Positions 7,848 through 15,648 are shown, numbered from the stretch's first letter. The stretch is DNA of 33,366 nt from Candidatus Sulfobium mesophilum (GCA_900302705.1 OUUY01000066.1:1-33366), one strand, 5' to 3'. Made by a program: numbers and translations. The notes: generated by a model from the sequence alone, not told the origin.

Positions 7848-9314
7848 ATGGAACGCGGCAGAGGAGGTCTTGTTATCGCAGTAGCATCGACAGTTGTAGG
7901 GATCATTATCGGTCTTGTTATCTCAACTAATTCTGCTTTACTTTCTAAGGCCTATTCGGCTGAGCCGAAGATACCTAAGGAGGCGGTGGAGATACTTTCA
8001 AAAACGGGGCAGGCCATGGCAGAGGTCGCAGCCGCCGTAAAGCCTGCCGTAGTCAATATATCCACCACTCACACTGTCAAAACACCTGGGATGTCAAACC
8101 CCTTCTTCAACGATCCTTTTTTCAACAGGTTCTTTGGAGAAGAATTCGGAAATATGAGGAGACCGAGGGAATATAAGCAATCTAGCCTTGGCTCCGGGGT
8201 CATAGTGGATAAGGATGGCTATATACTTACAAATTACCATGTGATAAAAGATGCCGATGAAATAAAGGTTAAGCTCTCGGATAACAGGGAGTTTAAGGGA
8301 AAGGTAATCGGCAAAGACGCAAGGACCGACATCGCTGTGATTAAGATAGGTTCCGACCACCTGCCAACACTTTCAATAGGTGACTCGGACAAATTGAAGG
8401 TTGGAGAGGTGGTGATAGCAATAGGAAATCCTTTTGGCCTGAATCAGACTGTAACCTCCGGCATTGTAAGCGCAACAGGCCGGGCAAATGTGGGCATTGC
8501 CGACTATGAGGATTTTATCCAGACCGACGCTGCGATCAATCCGGGCAACTCAGGCGGCGCACTCGTGAACGTAAAGGGCGAGCTCGTCGGCATTAATACT
8601 GCAATCTTCAGCACGTCAGGAGGATACCAGGGTGTCGGTTTTGCGATACCAAGCGCTATGGTCAAAACCGTGATGGACAACCTTATCAAACACGGCAAAG
8701 TAGTCAGAGGGTGGCTGGGTGTTTCAATTCAGCAGATCACACCCGAACTGGCAAAGCAGTTTAATCTAAAAGAACAAAAAGGCGTTCTTGTTGGAGATGT
8801 TACGGAGGACAGTCCTGCTGAAAGGGCTGGTATTAAAAGAGGAGACGTTATTATCGGTTATAACGGGAAAGACGTAGAAGACCCTGCGAACCTCAGGAAT
8901 ATGGTGGCCAATACTCCTCCCGGCAAGGAAGTAGTGCTCAGGGTAGTCCATGACGGAAAGGCGGAAACGGTAAAGGTAACCGTGGCAGAGCTTCCCGCTG
9001 AGACGCAAAAGCTCCAGGGCAAAATTGACAACGTTTTGAAAGGTATCCAGGTGCAGAATATTACACAGGATCTAAGGAGAAATCTCAGGCTTCCCAAGCA
9101 GGTGACAGGGGTCATAATAACCGATGTGGAAGAGGGCAGCCCCGCCGGAGGCATACTGTCGCGCAATGACGTAATTATGGAGATAAACAGAAAAAGTGTT
9201 AGCAACCTGGGTGATTTCGAAAAAGTAGTCTCCGGTATAAGGTCGGATCAAAACATGTTGCTTCTGATATACAGAGACGGGTCGACTTTCTATGTGACCA
9301 TTTCGGGACAATAA
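7848..9314 (+). CDS. degP: HtrA/DegP-family periplasmic serine protease (Do type)
   Basis: The start is ATG 7848, nine bases after AAAGGAGG; an upstream in-frame TTG at 7776 lacks a ribosome site. The 488-residue protein has an N-terminal signal anchor (LVIAVASTVVGIIIGLVI). The trypsin-like domain holds the catalytic triad His131 (NYHVIKDAD), Asp161 (ARTDIAVIKI) and Ser235 (NPGNSGGALVN). Two PDZ domains follow: residues ~285-385, starting RGWLGVSIQ, and ~400-488, with GVIITDVEEGSPAGG. These proteases degrade or refold damaged envelope proteins, consistent with the envelope genes downstream. Length and layout are normal for the Do family. Confidence 0.95.
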   Translation: MERGRGGLVIAVASTVVGIIIGLVISTNSALLSKAYSAEPKIPKEAVEILSKTGQAMAEVAAAVKPAVVNISTTHTVKTPGMSNPFFNDPFFNRFFGEEFGNMRRPREYKQSSLGSGVIVDKDGYILTNYHVIKDADEIKVKLSDNREFKGKVIGKDARTDIAVIKIGSDHLPTLSIGDSDKLKVGEVVIAIGNPFGLNQTVTSGIVSATGRANVGIADYEDFIQTDAAINPGNSGGALVNVKGELVGINTAIFSTSGGYQGVGFAIPSAMVKTVMDNLIKHGKVVRGWLGVSIQQITPELAKQFNLKEQKGVLVGDVTEDSPAERAGIKRGDVIIGYNGKDVEDPANLRNMVANTPPGKEVVLRVVHDGKAETVKVTVAELPAETQKLQGKIDNVLKGIQVQNITQDLRRNLRLPKQVTGVIITDVEEGSPAGGILSRNDVIMEINRKSVSNLGDFEKVVSGIRSDQNMLLLIYRDGSTFYVTISGQ

Positions 9315-9330
9315 ATATTGTGATAACAAG

Positions 9331-9378
9331 GGCCGGGTATGGAGCATGAAATAAGATGGAATATGCTTCAGCCCGGCC
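9331..9378. terminator. Candidate bidirectional terminator between htrA and sppA
   Basis: GGCCGGG (9331-9337) pairs with CCCGGCC (9372-9378), and the 34-base interior contains a second short GCAT/ATGC pairing. It lies between convergent stop codons. There is no clear T-run on either side. Confidence 0.35.
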
Positions 9379-9460
9379 TTGAGCCTTTCGTATCTTCGGC
9401 AGTCGCGGCAGCCAGGGCAAACAAAAGCAATTGCAGCATTATGGGAAAAGAAGAAATATT

Positions 9461-10441
9461 CTACGGGTTCCAGATATACATGAACTGCACGCCTGAGAAG
9501 AGGGGAAGTGCATCGGCGTTTACTGAAATCAGGTTTATTGTTGCCTGCCCCATCTGAGGCATCTCGGAATATTCCGAATAAATGTTTGATTTAAAGGTCT
9601 TGGGCCGGACATAAGTGATCACTCTTGCCTGTCTGATATTCAGATCCTTCTTCATCTTGTCGATTGTCTCGTCAAGATAAGCCACGCCGTCGATTAGTCC
9701 TGCCGCCAGGGCCTCGCTGGACACAAATACCCTCCCGTCGGCAAGTGCTCTGACCTCCTGTTCGGTAAGAATCTTCTGCCTGTTTGCGCTGACGACCCCG
9801 ACGAAGCGCATATGAAGCTTGTCGATGATGTCCTGGAACATCTTCTTCTCCTCGGGTGTGGTCGGGCGGAAGGGCGACCAAAAGTCCTTTTTAGGACCGG
9901 ATTTGTAGGTCTCCTCGGAGACGCCGATCTTAGAAAGAAGTTCTTCGATATTGAATTTCATAGCTATGACGCCGATGCTGCCTACGATCGCAGTGGGGCT
10001 CGCGCTGATATTATCGGCGGCTGATGCCACATAATATCCCCCCGATGCGCCTAGTTCCATAATGTAGGCATAGACAGGTATTTTCTTTTTCTGCCTGAAG
10101 TCCATGATCTCATGGTAGATCGTGTCGCTGGCGGCAACACTGCCGCCTGGGGAGTTGATTCGGAGGATCACTCCGGAGATTTCAGGATCCGACTCAACCT
10201 TAAGGAGCGCTTCCCGGAAAAAGGCTACTTTCGAAGGTCTTGTCCTGAGCTTCAGGACGTCCTTTTCTTCCTTGAAAGAAATCACGCCGTCGAGATCGAC
10301 GAGGAGTATCTTCTGCCTTCCCTCGCCTTCAAGGAGCTTCTCTTCGAGGGGCTCTGTCGCTGGCAGGAGCGATACGCTAAGCCCGGCGCATCCGGAAAGA
10401 ATCGACAGGCAGAGGATGAAAATACATATATTTTTTTTCAT
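9461..10441 (-). CDS. sppA: Signal peptide peptidase SppA, predicted lipoprotein
   Basis: The preferred start is ATG 10441; a GTG four codons upstream is also open. The N-terminus MKKNICIFILCLSILSGC ends in a lipobox LSGC, so Cys18 would be lipidated. The ClpP/crotonase-like protease core includes ILRINSPGGSV, the nucleophile Ser133 in ELGASGGYYVAS and the general-base Lys180 in TYKSGPKKDFWSP, the Ser-Lys dyad of S49 peptidases. At 326 residues it is the short, single-domain form found in many non-enteric bacteria. It cleaves remnant signal peptides in the membrane. The usual TM anchor is replaced here by a lipid anchor. It is convergent with the HtrA gene. Confidence 0.9.
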   Translation of the reverse strand: MKKNICIFILCLSILSGCAGLSVSLLPATEPLEEKLLEGEGRQKILLVDLDGVISFKEEKDVLKLRTRPSKVAFFREALLKVESDPEISGVILRINSPGGSVAASDTIYHEIMDFRQKKKIPVYAYIMELGASGGYYVASAADNISASPTAIVGSIGVIAMKFNIEELLSKIGVSEETYKSGPKKDFWSPFRPTTPEEKKMFQDIIDKLHMRFVGVVSANRQKILTEQEVRALADGRVFVSSEALAAGLIDGVAYLDETIDKMKKDLNIRQARVITYVRPKTFKSNIYSEYSEMPQMGQATINLISVNADALPLFSGVQFMYIWNP

Positions 10442-10507
10442 CTTAAAATCCACTTGGCTGTCGAGTTATTAAGAGCGACAGGAAAACGTTTCAAATATTA
10501 AAACCGG

Positions 10508-11263
10508 CTAGTTGGATATACTGCGCGGCCAGTCGCCTTCTCGCGCTTTATAGCTTTGCAGTTCCTGTCCAATTATTTGGTAGAGTTCCGGAAGCCACGC
10601 AGGACCGGGTTTCAGTCGGCCTGATGCGGGCGTTCTGTTACGAAAATCATAAGGTGCAATCAGTACCTGTGTATTTTCAATCCCTGTCCTGGCAGCAAGG
10701 ACAAACAACTCTTCAATCGCTGAATCACCCATTGCAATGCAGCCTTTTGATTTTGCCTTGCCATGGATATAGATATCGCCGCCGAGATTCGACCTTCCGT
10801 CCTCATGCGCCTTCATACGGTCATATTCGTTGGGATAGTCAAGCCCAATCGATAAATGGAAGTTGCTGTTGGGGTTTAGAGTGTTGATCCGGTAAATCCC
10901 CTCGGGCACCTGACGGTCGCCTGCCTTTTGCTTGGGTCCTATATCCCCGCTTGCAGCAAGGACATCATAAGTTACAATATATACCCATCTGCCGTCCCTT
11001 TCAGCCCATACCTCAAGTTCCATCTCATCCTTAAGCCCGATCAGGGTGAGTCTTGAGGGGGGATAACTTACGCCTGCCTTGTCGAAAAAAGTCCTGAGAC
11101 GGTTCTCGACCCGCGGACTAATTTTCTTGATCACATCGGCGACAGACCTTTTCGACAAACAGGCTGAATCCTGATTTTTACAGGCTGATTGGTCAGTAGC
11201 GTGAGCAGAAAATGCTACAGACAACAAGGAAAATAAACTGATAATCGATACTTGCCTGAGCAT
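10508..11263 (-). CDS. L,D-transpeptidase (YkuD domain, YafK-like)
   Basis: The start chosen is ATG 11263 because it gives a clean signal peptide (MLRQVSIISLFSLLSVAFSAHA); earlier in-frame ATGs at 11368 and 11461 would overlap the divergent gene. The 251-residue periplasmic protein has the YkuD motif HGKAKSKGCIAMG with catalytic Cys175 and the preceding PEGIYRIN strand. In YafK-like enzymes the Ser-x-Gly-Cys-Ile-Ala-Met form is typical, and E. coli YafK (DpaA) cleaves the peptidoglycan-Lpp bond. Whether this one attaches or removes substrates cannot be told. It is divergent from a second L,D-transpeptidase. No Shine-Dalgarno is visible. Confidence 0.85.
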   Translation of the reverse strand: MLRQVSIISLFSLLSVAFSAHATDQSACKNQDSACLSKRSVADVIKKISPRVENRLRTFFDKAGVSYPPSRLTLIGLKDEMELEVWAERDGRWVYIVTYDVLAASGDIGPKQKAGDRQVPEGIYRINTLNPNSNFHLSIGLDYPNEYDRMKAHEDGRSNLGGDIYIHGKAKSKGCIAMGDSAIEELFVLAARTGIENTQVLIAPYDFRNRTPASGRLKPGPAWLPELYQIIGQELQSYKAREGDWPRSISN

Positions 11264-11368
11264 GGGTAATTTTATAGTCTGGCAAATCTTCCGGATTAAT
11301 GAGTATAATAACAGCGGTGAAACATATAGAACTGAGCTGGCCTTTTTTGCTGAGCTGCTTTTTATCAT

Positions 11369-12319
11369 ATGCTGATTATAATGAATAAAATTATACCTAT
11401 CATAGCATTTTTCTTTCTGATTTGCCAGGCGGCTGAACCTGCGATAGAAGTCTGCCCTCATGACAGCAATGATGCTGTACTAGGGGCGGTCACATCGTAC
11501 AAGGTAAAGGAAAAAGAATCACTGATAGAGATCGCTCGAAAATTCGACCTCGGCTATAATGCGATTGCAGCTGCAAACCCTGATCTGGATCCTTTTATAC
11601 CGGGTGATGGTGCTTCGGTAACAATCCCGACATCATGGATTCTCCCTGACGTAGTGAAAGTAAACGGGGAAGGTATAGTAATCAATCTTTCAGAGTTGAG
11701 GCTATATTTTACTTATTATGTCGGCAAGGTGAGGTTCATTAAGACCTTCCCCATAGGCATTGGCAGTGAAGGGAATGATACGCCAACCGGTCAATTCAAG
11801 GTGATCGAAAAGATCGTTCAGCCCTCATGGCATGTACCTGAATCCATAAAGAAAGAAAAACCAGAATTGCCCGATGTAGTGCCGCCTGGACCGGATAATC
11901 CGCTCGGGTCTCACGCTATGCGCCTTTCTCTTCCGAGCGTCCTTATCCATGGCACTAACAAGCCGTGGGGTGTCGGAAGAAGGGTCAGCCACGGCTGCAT
12001 AAGACTTTACCCTGAAGACATACCAATACTTTTTCGTTCAGTTCCTCAAGGGGTGAAAGTGACTATAGTGAAGCAGCCGGTGAAGATAGGGCTGAAAGGA
12101 GACAGGGTATACATCGAGGTGCACAAAGACGAGACGAAAAATGAGGCCAGTTATCGGGACGACGCCCTATTGATGCTGAGGAATAAGAAAATTCTTAACC
12201 GTGTAGACACCAAAAAGCTTCATTATGCAATCGAGGAAAAAAAAGGGATGCCGGTTGATATCTCCGATGAGGCTCATTTCACAGGTACCGTGAAACTGAA
12301 GGACCCTGGCAGCAACTGA
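11369..12319 (+). CDS. L,D-transpeptidase with LysM domain (YkuD, ErfK/YbiS type)
   Basis: The protein has a hydrophobic N-terminus (MNKIIPIIAFFFLICQA), then a LysM peptidoglycan-binding domain around residues 45-92 (YKVKEKESLIEIARKF, with NPDLDPFIPGDG). The YkuD catalytic domain spans about residues 105-235 with VLIHGTNKPWGVG and SHGCIRLYPED; Cys210 is the nucleophile. This architecture matches E. coli ErfK/YbiS/YcfS, which attach Lpp to meso-DAP or make 3-3 crosslinks. About 80 residues of charged C-terminal extension follow. ATG 11381 is an alternative start; neither has a clear Shine-Dalgarno. A TATAAT overlaps the start region on both strands. Confidence 0.9.
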   Translation: MLIIMNKIIPIIAFFFLICQAAEPAIEVCPHDSNDAVLGAVTSYKVKEKESLIEIARKFDLGYNAIAAANPDLDPFIPGDGASVTIPTSWILPDVVKVNGEGIVINLSELRLYFTYYVGKVRFIKTFPIGIGSEGNDTPTGQFKVIEKIVQPSWHVPESIKKEKPELPDVVPPGPDNPLGSHAMRLSLPSVLIHGTNKPWGVGRRVSHGCIRLYPEDIPILFRSVPQGVKVTIVKQPVKIGLKGDRVYIEVHKDETKNEASYRDDALLMLRNKKILNRVDTKKLHYAIEEKKGMPVDISDEAHFTGTVKLKDPGSN

Positions 12320-12347
12320 TCCTACCAAGGTCCCCTATTAAACAAAG

Positions 12348-12707
12348 CTATTTCTTTTGTTGCAGTTCAAAAGCCTTTTTTGCCCTTTCACCTGCTGCCT
12401 CTGCCCTCTTTGCAGCCTCCTCTGCCCTGCGAGCTGCATCCTCACCCTTGCCGCAGCATTCCTTTGTGAGCTTCATCGCCTCCTGAGCTAACGCCTTTGC
12501 CTCTGCTGCCTGCCTCAAGGCTTCGTCAGCTGAACTTGCTGTAGGCATAGGCCGTGCTTCGAGCGCAGCTACCCTCGCCTCCAGTTTGCTGATCCTGTCA
12601 TTCAGAGGTTCTATCTGCTGTCTGACATAGTCCTTGGTGGCGCAGCCGACTACAAATAACATCAAGAAAAGACTTAGCAGGCTCAATAATGATAACGATC
12701 TTTTCAC
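12348..12707 (-). CDS. Small Lpp-like (Braun-type) alanine-zipper lipoprotein
   Basis: The best start is GTG 12707, eight bases after GGAGG in GGGAGGTGA. The 119-residue product has a signal sequence ending in the lipobox VVGC (Cys22), then a coiled-coil segment (IEPLNDRISKLEARVAALEAR), a Ser/Pro linker and a second alanine-rich helix (AARRAEEAAKRAEAAGERAKKAF) ending in QQKK. This resembles Lpp/OprI lipoproteins, whose C-terminal Lys is joined to peptidoglycan by L,D-transpeptidases. One unusual pair, ECC, sits between the helices. Its neighbours are two L,D-transpeptidases. It may be cotranscribed from the HEAT-repeat gene upstream. The structure is clear; covalent attachment is inferred. 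Confidence 0.75.
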   Translation of the reverse strand: MKRSLSLLSLLSLFLMLFVVGCATKDYVRQQIEPLNDRISKLEARVAALEARPMPTASSADEALRQAAEAKALAQEAMKLTKECCGKGEDAARRAEEAAKRAEAAGERAKKAFELQQKK

Positions 12708-12805
12708 CACTCTCACCTCCCTTTCTGCTATGGATTTGCTTTCATGGTACCCCATAAATACTTTGATTGCAAGCATAATTTTGCACTTTTTTATTATCCT
12801 CACGA

Positions 12806-13462
12806 CTAAGTACGTATCAGCGACAATGCCACGAGGGCTTCTCTTTTCAGAACCAGCTCACTGTCATTGTCGGCTATTCCCTGAAGGTAGGAAGCCGCCC
12901 TCGCATCTTTTAACAGACCCAGAGAGTGGATTGCGTTTACCCGTATCGTAAAGCTCTTGTCGCTCAATTGAGCGATGAGATAAGGGACAGCACTTTTATC
13001 TCCGACTCTGCCCAGCGAGACAATGGATGCCTCCCGTACCAAAGGCTCAGGGTCGTCCAGGCCCTCGATAAGGCCGGCAGCCACCCGCCGCCCCGAAAAG
13101 TTTCCAAGAGATAGGGCGAGGCTGCTCTTTATTGCGGGGCATCCATGGTGAAAAAAAATATCGGAAAACCACTGCAGTAACGTATCTTCGGCCTTGGGCG
13201 TATGTATTTCGCCCAGCACTCGTATCCCGCGTATCTGGAGTCTCCAGTTGGCGCTTTGATCCCTGATTAAATCAATAAGCAACTCAGTTGATTGTGTGTC
13301 CTTTATTCTTTCAAGCGCAGCCCCATTCAGGAAGCTGGCCTCCCAGTCATCCCGTTGAATCTCACTCAGAATGGAGGCGCGATCCCATGCGGCGACCGGC
13401 GTGCTTGCGAAAAAACAGAAGATTACGCTGATAGCGGCCGCAATTCTTATGAGAACCTTCAA
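12806..13462 (-). CDS. Exported HEAT-repeat (PBS lyase-type) protein
   Basis: The start chosen is TTG 13462, eight bases after CGGAG, because it directly yields a signal peptide (KVLIRIAAAISVIFCFFASTPVAA). A longer frame to 13531 would bury that signal. The mature part consists of HEAT repeats with the typical pattern, such as AAGLIEGLDDPEPLVREAS, then SAVPYLIAQLSDKSFTIRV and AASYLQGIADNDSELVLKR. Such repeats form a helical scaffold for protein-protein contacts. It is probably periplasmic. It lies 98 bases upstream of the Lpp-like gene on the same strand. Confidence 0.75.
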   Translation of the reverse strand: MKVLIRIAAAISVIFCFFASTPVAAWDRASILSEIQRDDWEASFLNGAALERIKDTQSTELLIDLIRDQSANWRLQIRGIRVLGEIHTPKAEDTLLQWFSDIFFHHGCPAIKSSLALSLGNFSGRRVAAGLIEGLDDPEPLVREASIVSLGRVGDKSAVPYLIAQLSDKSFTIRVNAIHSLGLLKDARAASYLQGIADNDSELVLKREALVALSLIRT

Positions 13463-13564
13463 TGCGACTGCTCCGTTGAAGGCAACTTCATCACCGGCAC
13501 TCTGTCTTCGGGGATCTGCTCCTGCGATCATTACAGCCCTCCTTCTGATTTGCCAACTTTCTTT

Positions 13565-13593
13565 AATATATATTAATTACTAATCATAAACAA
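13565..13593 (-). promoter_or_regulatory. Promoter candidate for the HEAT/Lpp-like genes
   Basis: On the minus strand TTGTTT (13593-13588) and TATATT (13570-13565, five of six consensus bases) are separated by exactly 17 bases. The -35 match is partial. The HEAT gene starts about 100 bases downstream. Confidence 0.4.
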
Positions 13594-13707
13594 GGACTAT
13601 CCGCAAGACTTTTTTATTGTGTCCGGCCGAAACCTTATAGAAATACACATAAGGCCTGGTATCGTATGGGACAATAGTTCAGGAATGGAAAGGGAGGGTA
13701 AAGCAGG

Positions 13708-13735
13708 CAGCCGTTTATTCTTTCGGCTGTTTTTT
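13708..13735 (+). terminator. Plus-strand terminator-like hairpin with no plus-strand gene before it
   Basis: CAGCCG (13708-13713), a 10-base loop, CGGCTG (13724-13729), then six T residues. It points along the plus strand and overlaps the end of a minus-strand gene. The nearest upstream genes are on the minus strand, so either a small RNA ends here or the match is fortuitous. Confidence 0.35.
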
Positions 13736-14137
13736 AGTTTTTAATTCCTTCTGCTTGAATTTGCGGAAGGCCACGGAAAGAGTGGATGATTCGGAGATCG
13801 CCCCAGATATCAGCAAGACGTCCATTATTTCATCAAGAGAGGCACCCTCCTGAGTGGCCCTGTCCATGTGGGCTTCAAGGCAGTGCTCACACCTCAGGGC
13901 AGATGCTGCGGCCACAGCAACTAGTTCCGCTGTCTTCTTATCGAGAACGGAGGGATTATAAACCGATCTGCCCTTGAGCAGGTACGGGTTGAACGTGCGC
14001 GGTCTTTCCTTGAGAGCGGCAAGAAGGAATCCTAGTCTGCCGTTTTTTCGTTCGATAGCTGAAGCTAGCGCCGCTGTAAGCCTACTGTCCTCCATGAGAG
14101 ACTCTGCAAGCTTAAGGATGTCTTTTTTATTTCTCAT
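13715..14137 (-). CDS. AhpD-like carboxymuconolactone decarboxylase family protein
   Basis: The start used is ATG 14137 (MRNKKDILKLAES), because the longer frame to 14224 would run into the GroES-like gene. The 140-residue helical protein carries the alkylhydroperoxidase-D motif ALRCEHCLEAHMDRA: a CxxC pair followed by His three residues later, preceded by KTAELVAVAAASA. The CxxC and His form the peroxidase/disulfide active site in AhpD. Members reduce peroxides or act as disulfide-linked adaptors. It follows the GroES-like gene by 31 bases, so it is likely an operon mate. No Shine-Dalgarno is visible. Confidence 0.8.
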   Translation of the reverse strand: MRNKKDILKLAESLMEDSRLTAALASAIERKNGRLGFLLAALKERPRTFNPYLLKGRSVYNPSVLDKKTAELVAVAAASALRCEHCLEAHMDRATQEGASLDEIMDVLLISGAISESSTLSVAFRKFKQKELKTKKQPKE

Positions 14138-14168
14138 ATCAATGTTCTGATGAAAGTGTCCGTGATTC

Positions 14169-14531
14169 TTACGCCTCTTCCAGTTCTGTTCTGACCAGCG
14201 CCAAGATGGCTGAATGGGGGACAATCAGATATTTCTTTCCTTCAAACTCAATTTCTATCGCCGATTCCTTCAAAAAGATTGCGTAGTCCCCCTCTACGGC
14301 CTGAAGCGGTATGTATTTAAGTTCTCTCCTTTCGGTGGACCAGGATTCATCTGAGGAAGGGTCGTGGATGGCGTATCCCGGGCCCGTCTTTACCACAAAA
14401 CCACCGATTACCTTCTCTTTTTCCCGTACGGTAGGCGGCAGATAGAGACCAGACGTTGTCCTGTCAGTCCTATCATCCGGGTCTATGAGCACCTTGTCTC
14501 CTACAGCGATCAGGTTCTTTTTAGCCTTCAT
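14169..14531 (-). CDS. GroES-like co-chaperonin (Cpn10 family), orphan
   Basis: This 120-residue protein begins with the Cpn10 pattern: NLIAVGDKVLIDPDDRTDRTTSGLYLPPT, followed by GFVVKTGPGY, and ends with KKYLIVPHSAILALV. The barrel strands and the GxxLP mobile-loop region are recognisable. It is longer than housekeeping GroES (about 97 residues) because of an acidic insert around residues 57-72 (HDPSSDESWSTERRELK). No groEL lies nearby, so it is a stand-alone paralogue. The start ATG 14531 lacks a Shine-Dalgarno. It is followed by the AhpD-like gene. Confidence 0.75.
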   Translation of the reverse strand: MKAKKNLIAVGDKVLIDPDDRTDRTTSGLYLPPTVREKEKVIGGFVVKTGPGYAIHDPSSDESWSTERRELKYIPLQAVEGDYAIFLKESAIEIEFEGKKYLIVPHSAILALVRTELEEA

Positions 14532-14601
14532 TTTTGGTATTTTAAAACATTTCGCATAAAATTCGCCTCCGAAAGTGTTTTCACCCGGATTTGTTATGTC
14601 A

Positions 14602-14685
14602 TATGAGCTGTGGCTGCATAATAGAATGAGACGGCTGGGTTCTTATGAGCTGTGGCTGCATAATAGAATGAGACGGCTGGGTTCT
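14602..14685. repeat. Perfect 42-bp tandem duplication before the UDG gene
   Basis: Positions 14602-14643 and 14644-14685 are identical over all 42 bases, starting TATGAGCTGTGGCTGCATAA. A third copy begins (TAT) and then diverges into TATAAT. It lies in the gap between the divergent GroES-like and UDG genes, and so within their likely promoter region. Confidence 0.9.
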
Positions 14686-14687
14686 TA

Positions 14688-14693
14688 TATAAT
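14688..14693 (+). promoter_or_regulatory. TATAAT directly abutting the UDG ATG
   Basis: A perfect -10 hexamer ends at the base before ATG 14694. If active, transcription would start near 14700. The second ATG, at 14706, would then be used nearly leaderless. No matching -35 is seen. Confidence 0.35.
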
Positions 14694-15260
14694 ATGGACA
14701 GGGAAATGAACAAAAAGAAAGAGCTTTTAAAGATAGCCCGTGAGATAGAAAAATGTGCCTTATGCCGAAAGTGGGGTACGGGCGAGCCCGTACCTGGAGA
14801 GGGAAATCCCGAGGCAAAGATAGTTTTTGTCGGGGAGGCTCCGGGAAGGCAGGAAGCCAGGACAGGGCGCCCTTTTGTCGGAAGGTCGGGCAAGCTTCTG
14901 AGGGCGACGATTCTGGAAGCAGGTTTATCAGATGAGGAGGTCTATATCACAAGCCCTGTGAAATATCTTCCGCTCAGGGGGACACCATCCCGGGAAAATA
15001 TTTTACACGCAAAGACCCATCTGCTTAGGCAACTGTCTGTTATCAGCCCGGAGGTGATAGTGCTTTTAGGAAGTGTCGCCTGCTTCGCGCTTCTTGAGAG
15101 AAAGGTCGAGATGACTAAAGAGCGAGGAAGCATAGTCCGCGAAAAAGACGCCACATATTTCCTTACATACCATCCTGCCTATGCCCTGCGCTTCCCTGCA
15201 GGAAAACAGGCTTTTCGCAGTGATTTCATCGAACTGGCACGGCTTATATCAGGCCGGTAA
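14694..15260 (+). CDS. Uracil-DNA glycosylase family 4/5-like protein
   Basis: The 188-residue protein shows UDG-superfamily motif 1 (VFVGEAPGRQEARTGRPFVG), the IVLLG strand and motif 2 YHPAYALRFP, consistent with excision of uracil or a related base. Residues C21 and C24 (CALC) match the first two Fe-S ligands of family 4 enzymes. The other two usual ligands are absent: the position after TSPVK is Tyr91, and the helix position expected to be Cys is Ala106 in ENILHAKTHLLRQL. The only other cysteine is C130. The start could be ATG 14694 or ATG 14706; neither has a good Shine-Dalgarno. It is convergent with the AtpI-like gene. Confidence 0.85.
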   Translation: MDREMNKKKELLKIAREIEKCALCRKWGTGEPVPGEGNPEAKIVFVGEAPGRQEARTGRPFVGRSGKLLRATILEAGLSDEEVYITSPVKYLPLRGTPSRENILHAKTHLLRQLSVISPEVIVLLGSVACFALLERKVEMTKERGSIVREKDATYFLTYHPAYALRFPAGKQAFRSDFIELARLISGR

Positions 15261-15282
15261 GCACTGCCTTCCCGTCTTCCGC

Positions 15283-15648
15283 TCATCCCGGCTGGTCGTT
15301 TGCTTTTTTTGCGACTTTAAGGCCCTCTATTAAAAGAAGAGCAAATATTACTGTAAAGCCTGCCAGGACTCCGAAGATATTTACAAGCCGGAGGTAGATC
15401 AAAAGAGACAGTATCGCAAAAAGAAGGAAGAGACGGAACATGCTGAAAAAGATCATTCTCCCAGTCGCCTTTCCCGTACCAAGGAGCCCGGTGACGCTCC
15501 ACTCAAGCCCTCTGATGTTTGCAAGGCATAGCACTCCTCCGACAATGACGCTCAGGGGCAGTTTCTTCCATTCAAGTAAAGCGGACAAAAGTGCCAGCGG
15601 GATGAGGACCAGGAATGCTTTTTTATATATCCTTCTTATCAGTTCCAT
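15283..15648 (-). CDS. atpI: ATP synthase subunit I (AtpI-like)
   Basis: The start chosen is ATG 15648 (MELIRRIYKKAFLV), which overlaps the upstream atpZ end by 26 bases. The 121-residue membrane protein has about four TM helices (FLVLIPLALLSALL, LSVIVGGVLCLANI, FSMFRLFLLFAILSLLIY, VLAGFTVIFALLLIEGL), as in AtpI/UncI. AtpI helps assemble the c-ring and may supply Mg. No structural ATP synthase gene follows: the next gene leftward is the convergent UDG. Assignment rests on topology and the AtpZ neighbour. Confidence 0.7.
   Translation of the reverse strand: MELIRRIYKKAFLVLIPLALLSALLEWKKLPLSVIVGGVLCLANIRGLEWSVTGLLGTGKATGRMIFFSMFRLFLLFAILSLLIYLRLVNIFGVLAGFTVIFALLLIEGLKVAKKANDQPG

Noticed and set aside
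9339-9557. A 72-codon plus-strand frame over the end of sppA
   Set aside because: It overlaps the C-terminus of sppA and a terminator-like stem, has no ribosome site and no recognisable pattern.
10112-10501. Plus-strand frames opposite the sppA 5' half
   Set aside because: SppA motifs are unambiguous on the other strand; these frames lack starts with ribosome sites.
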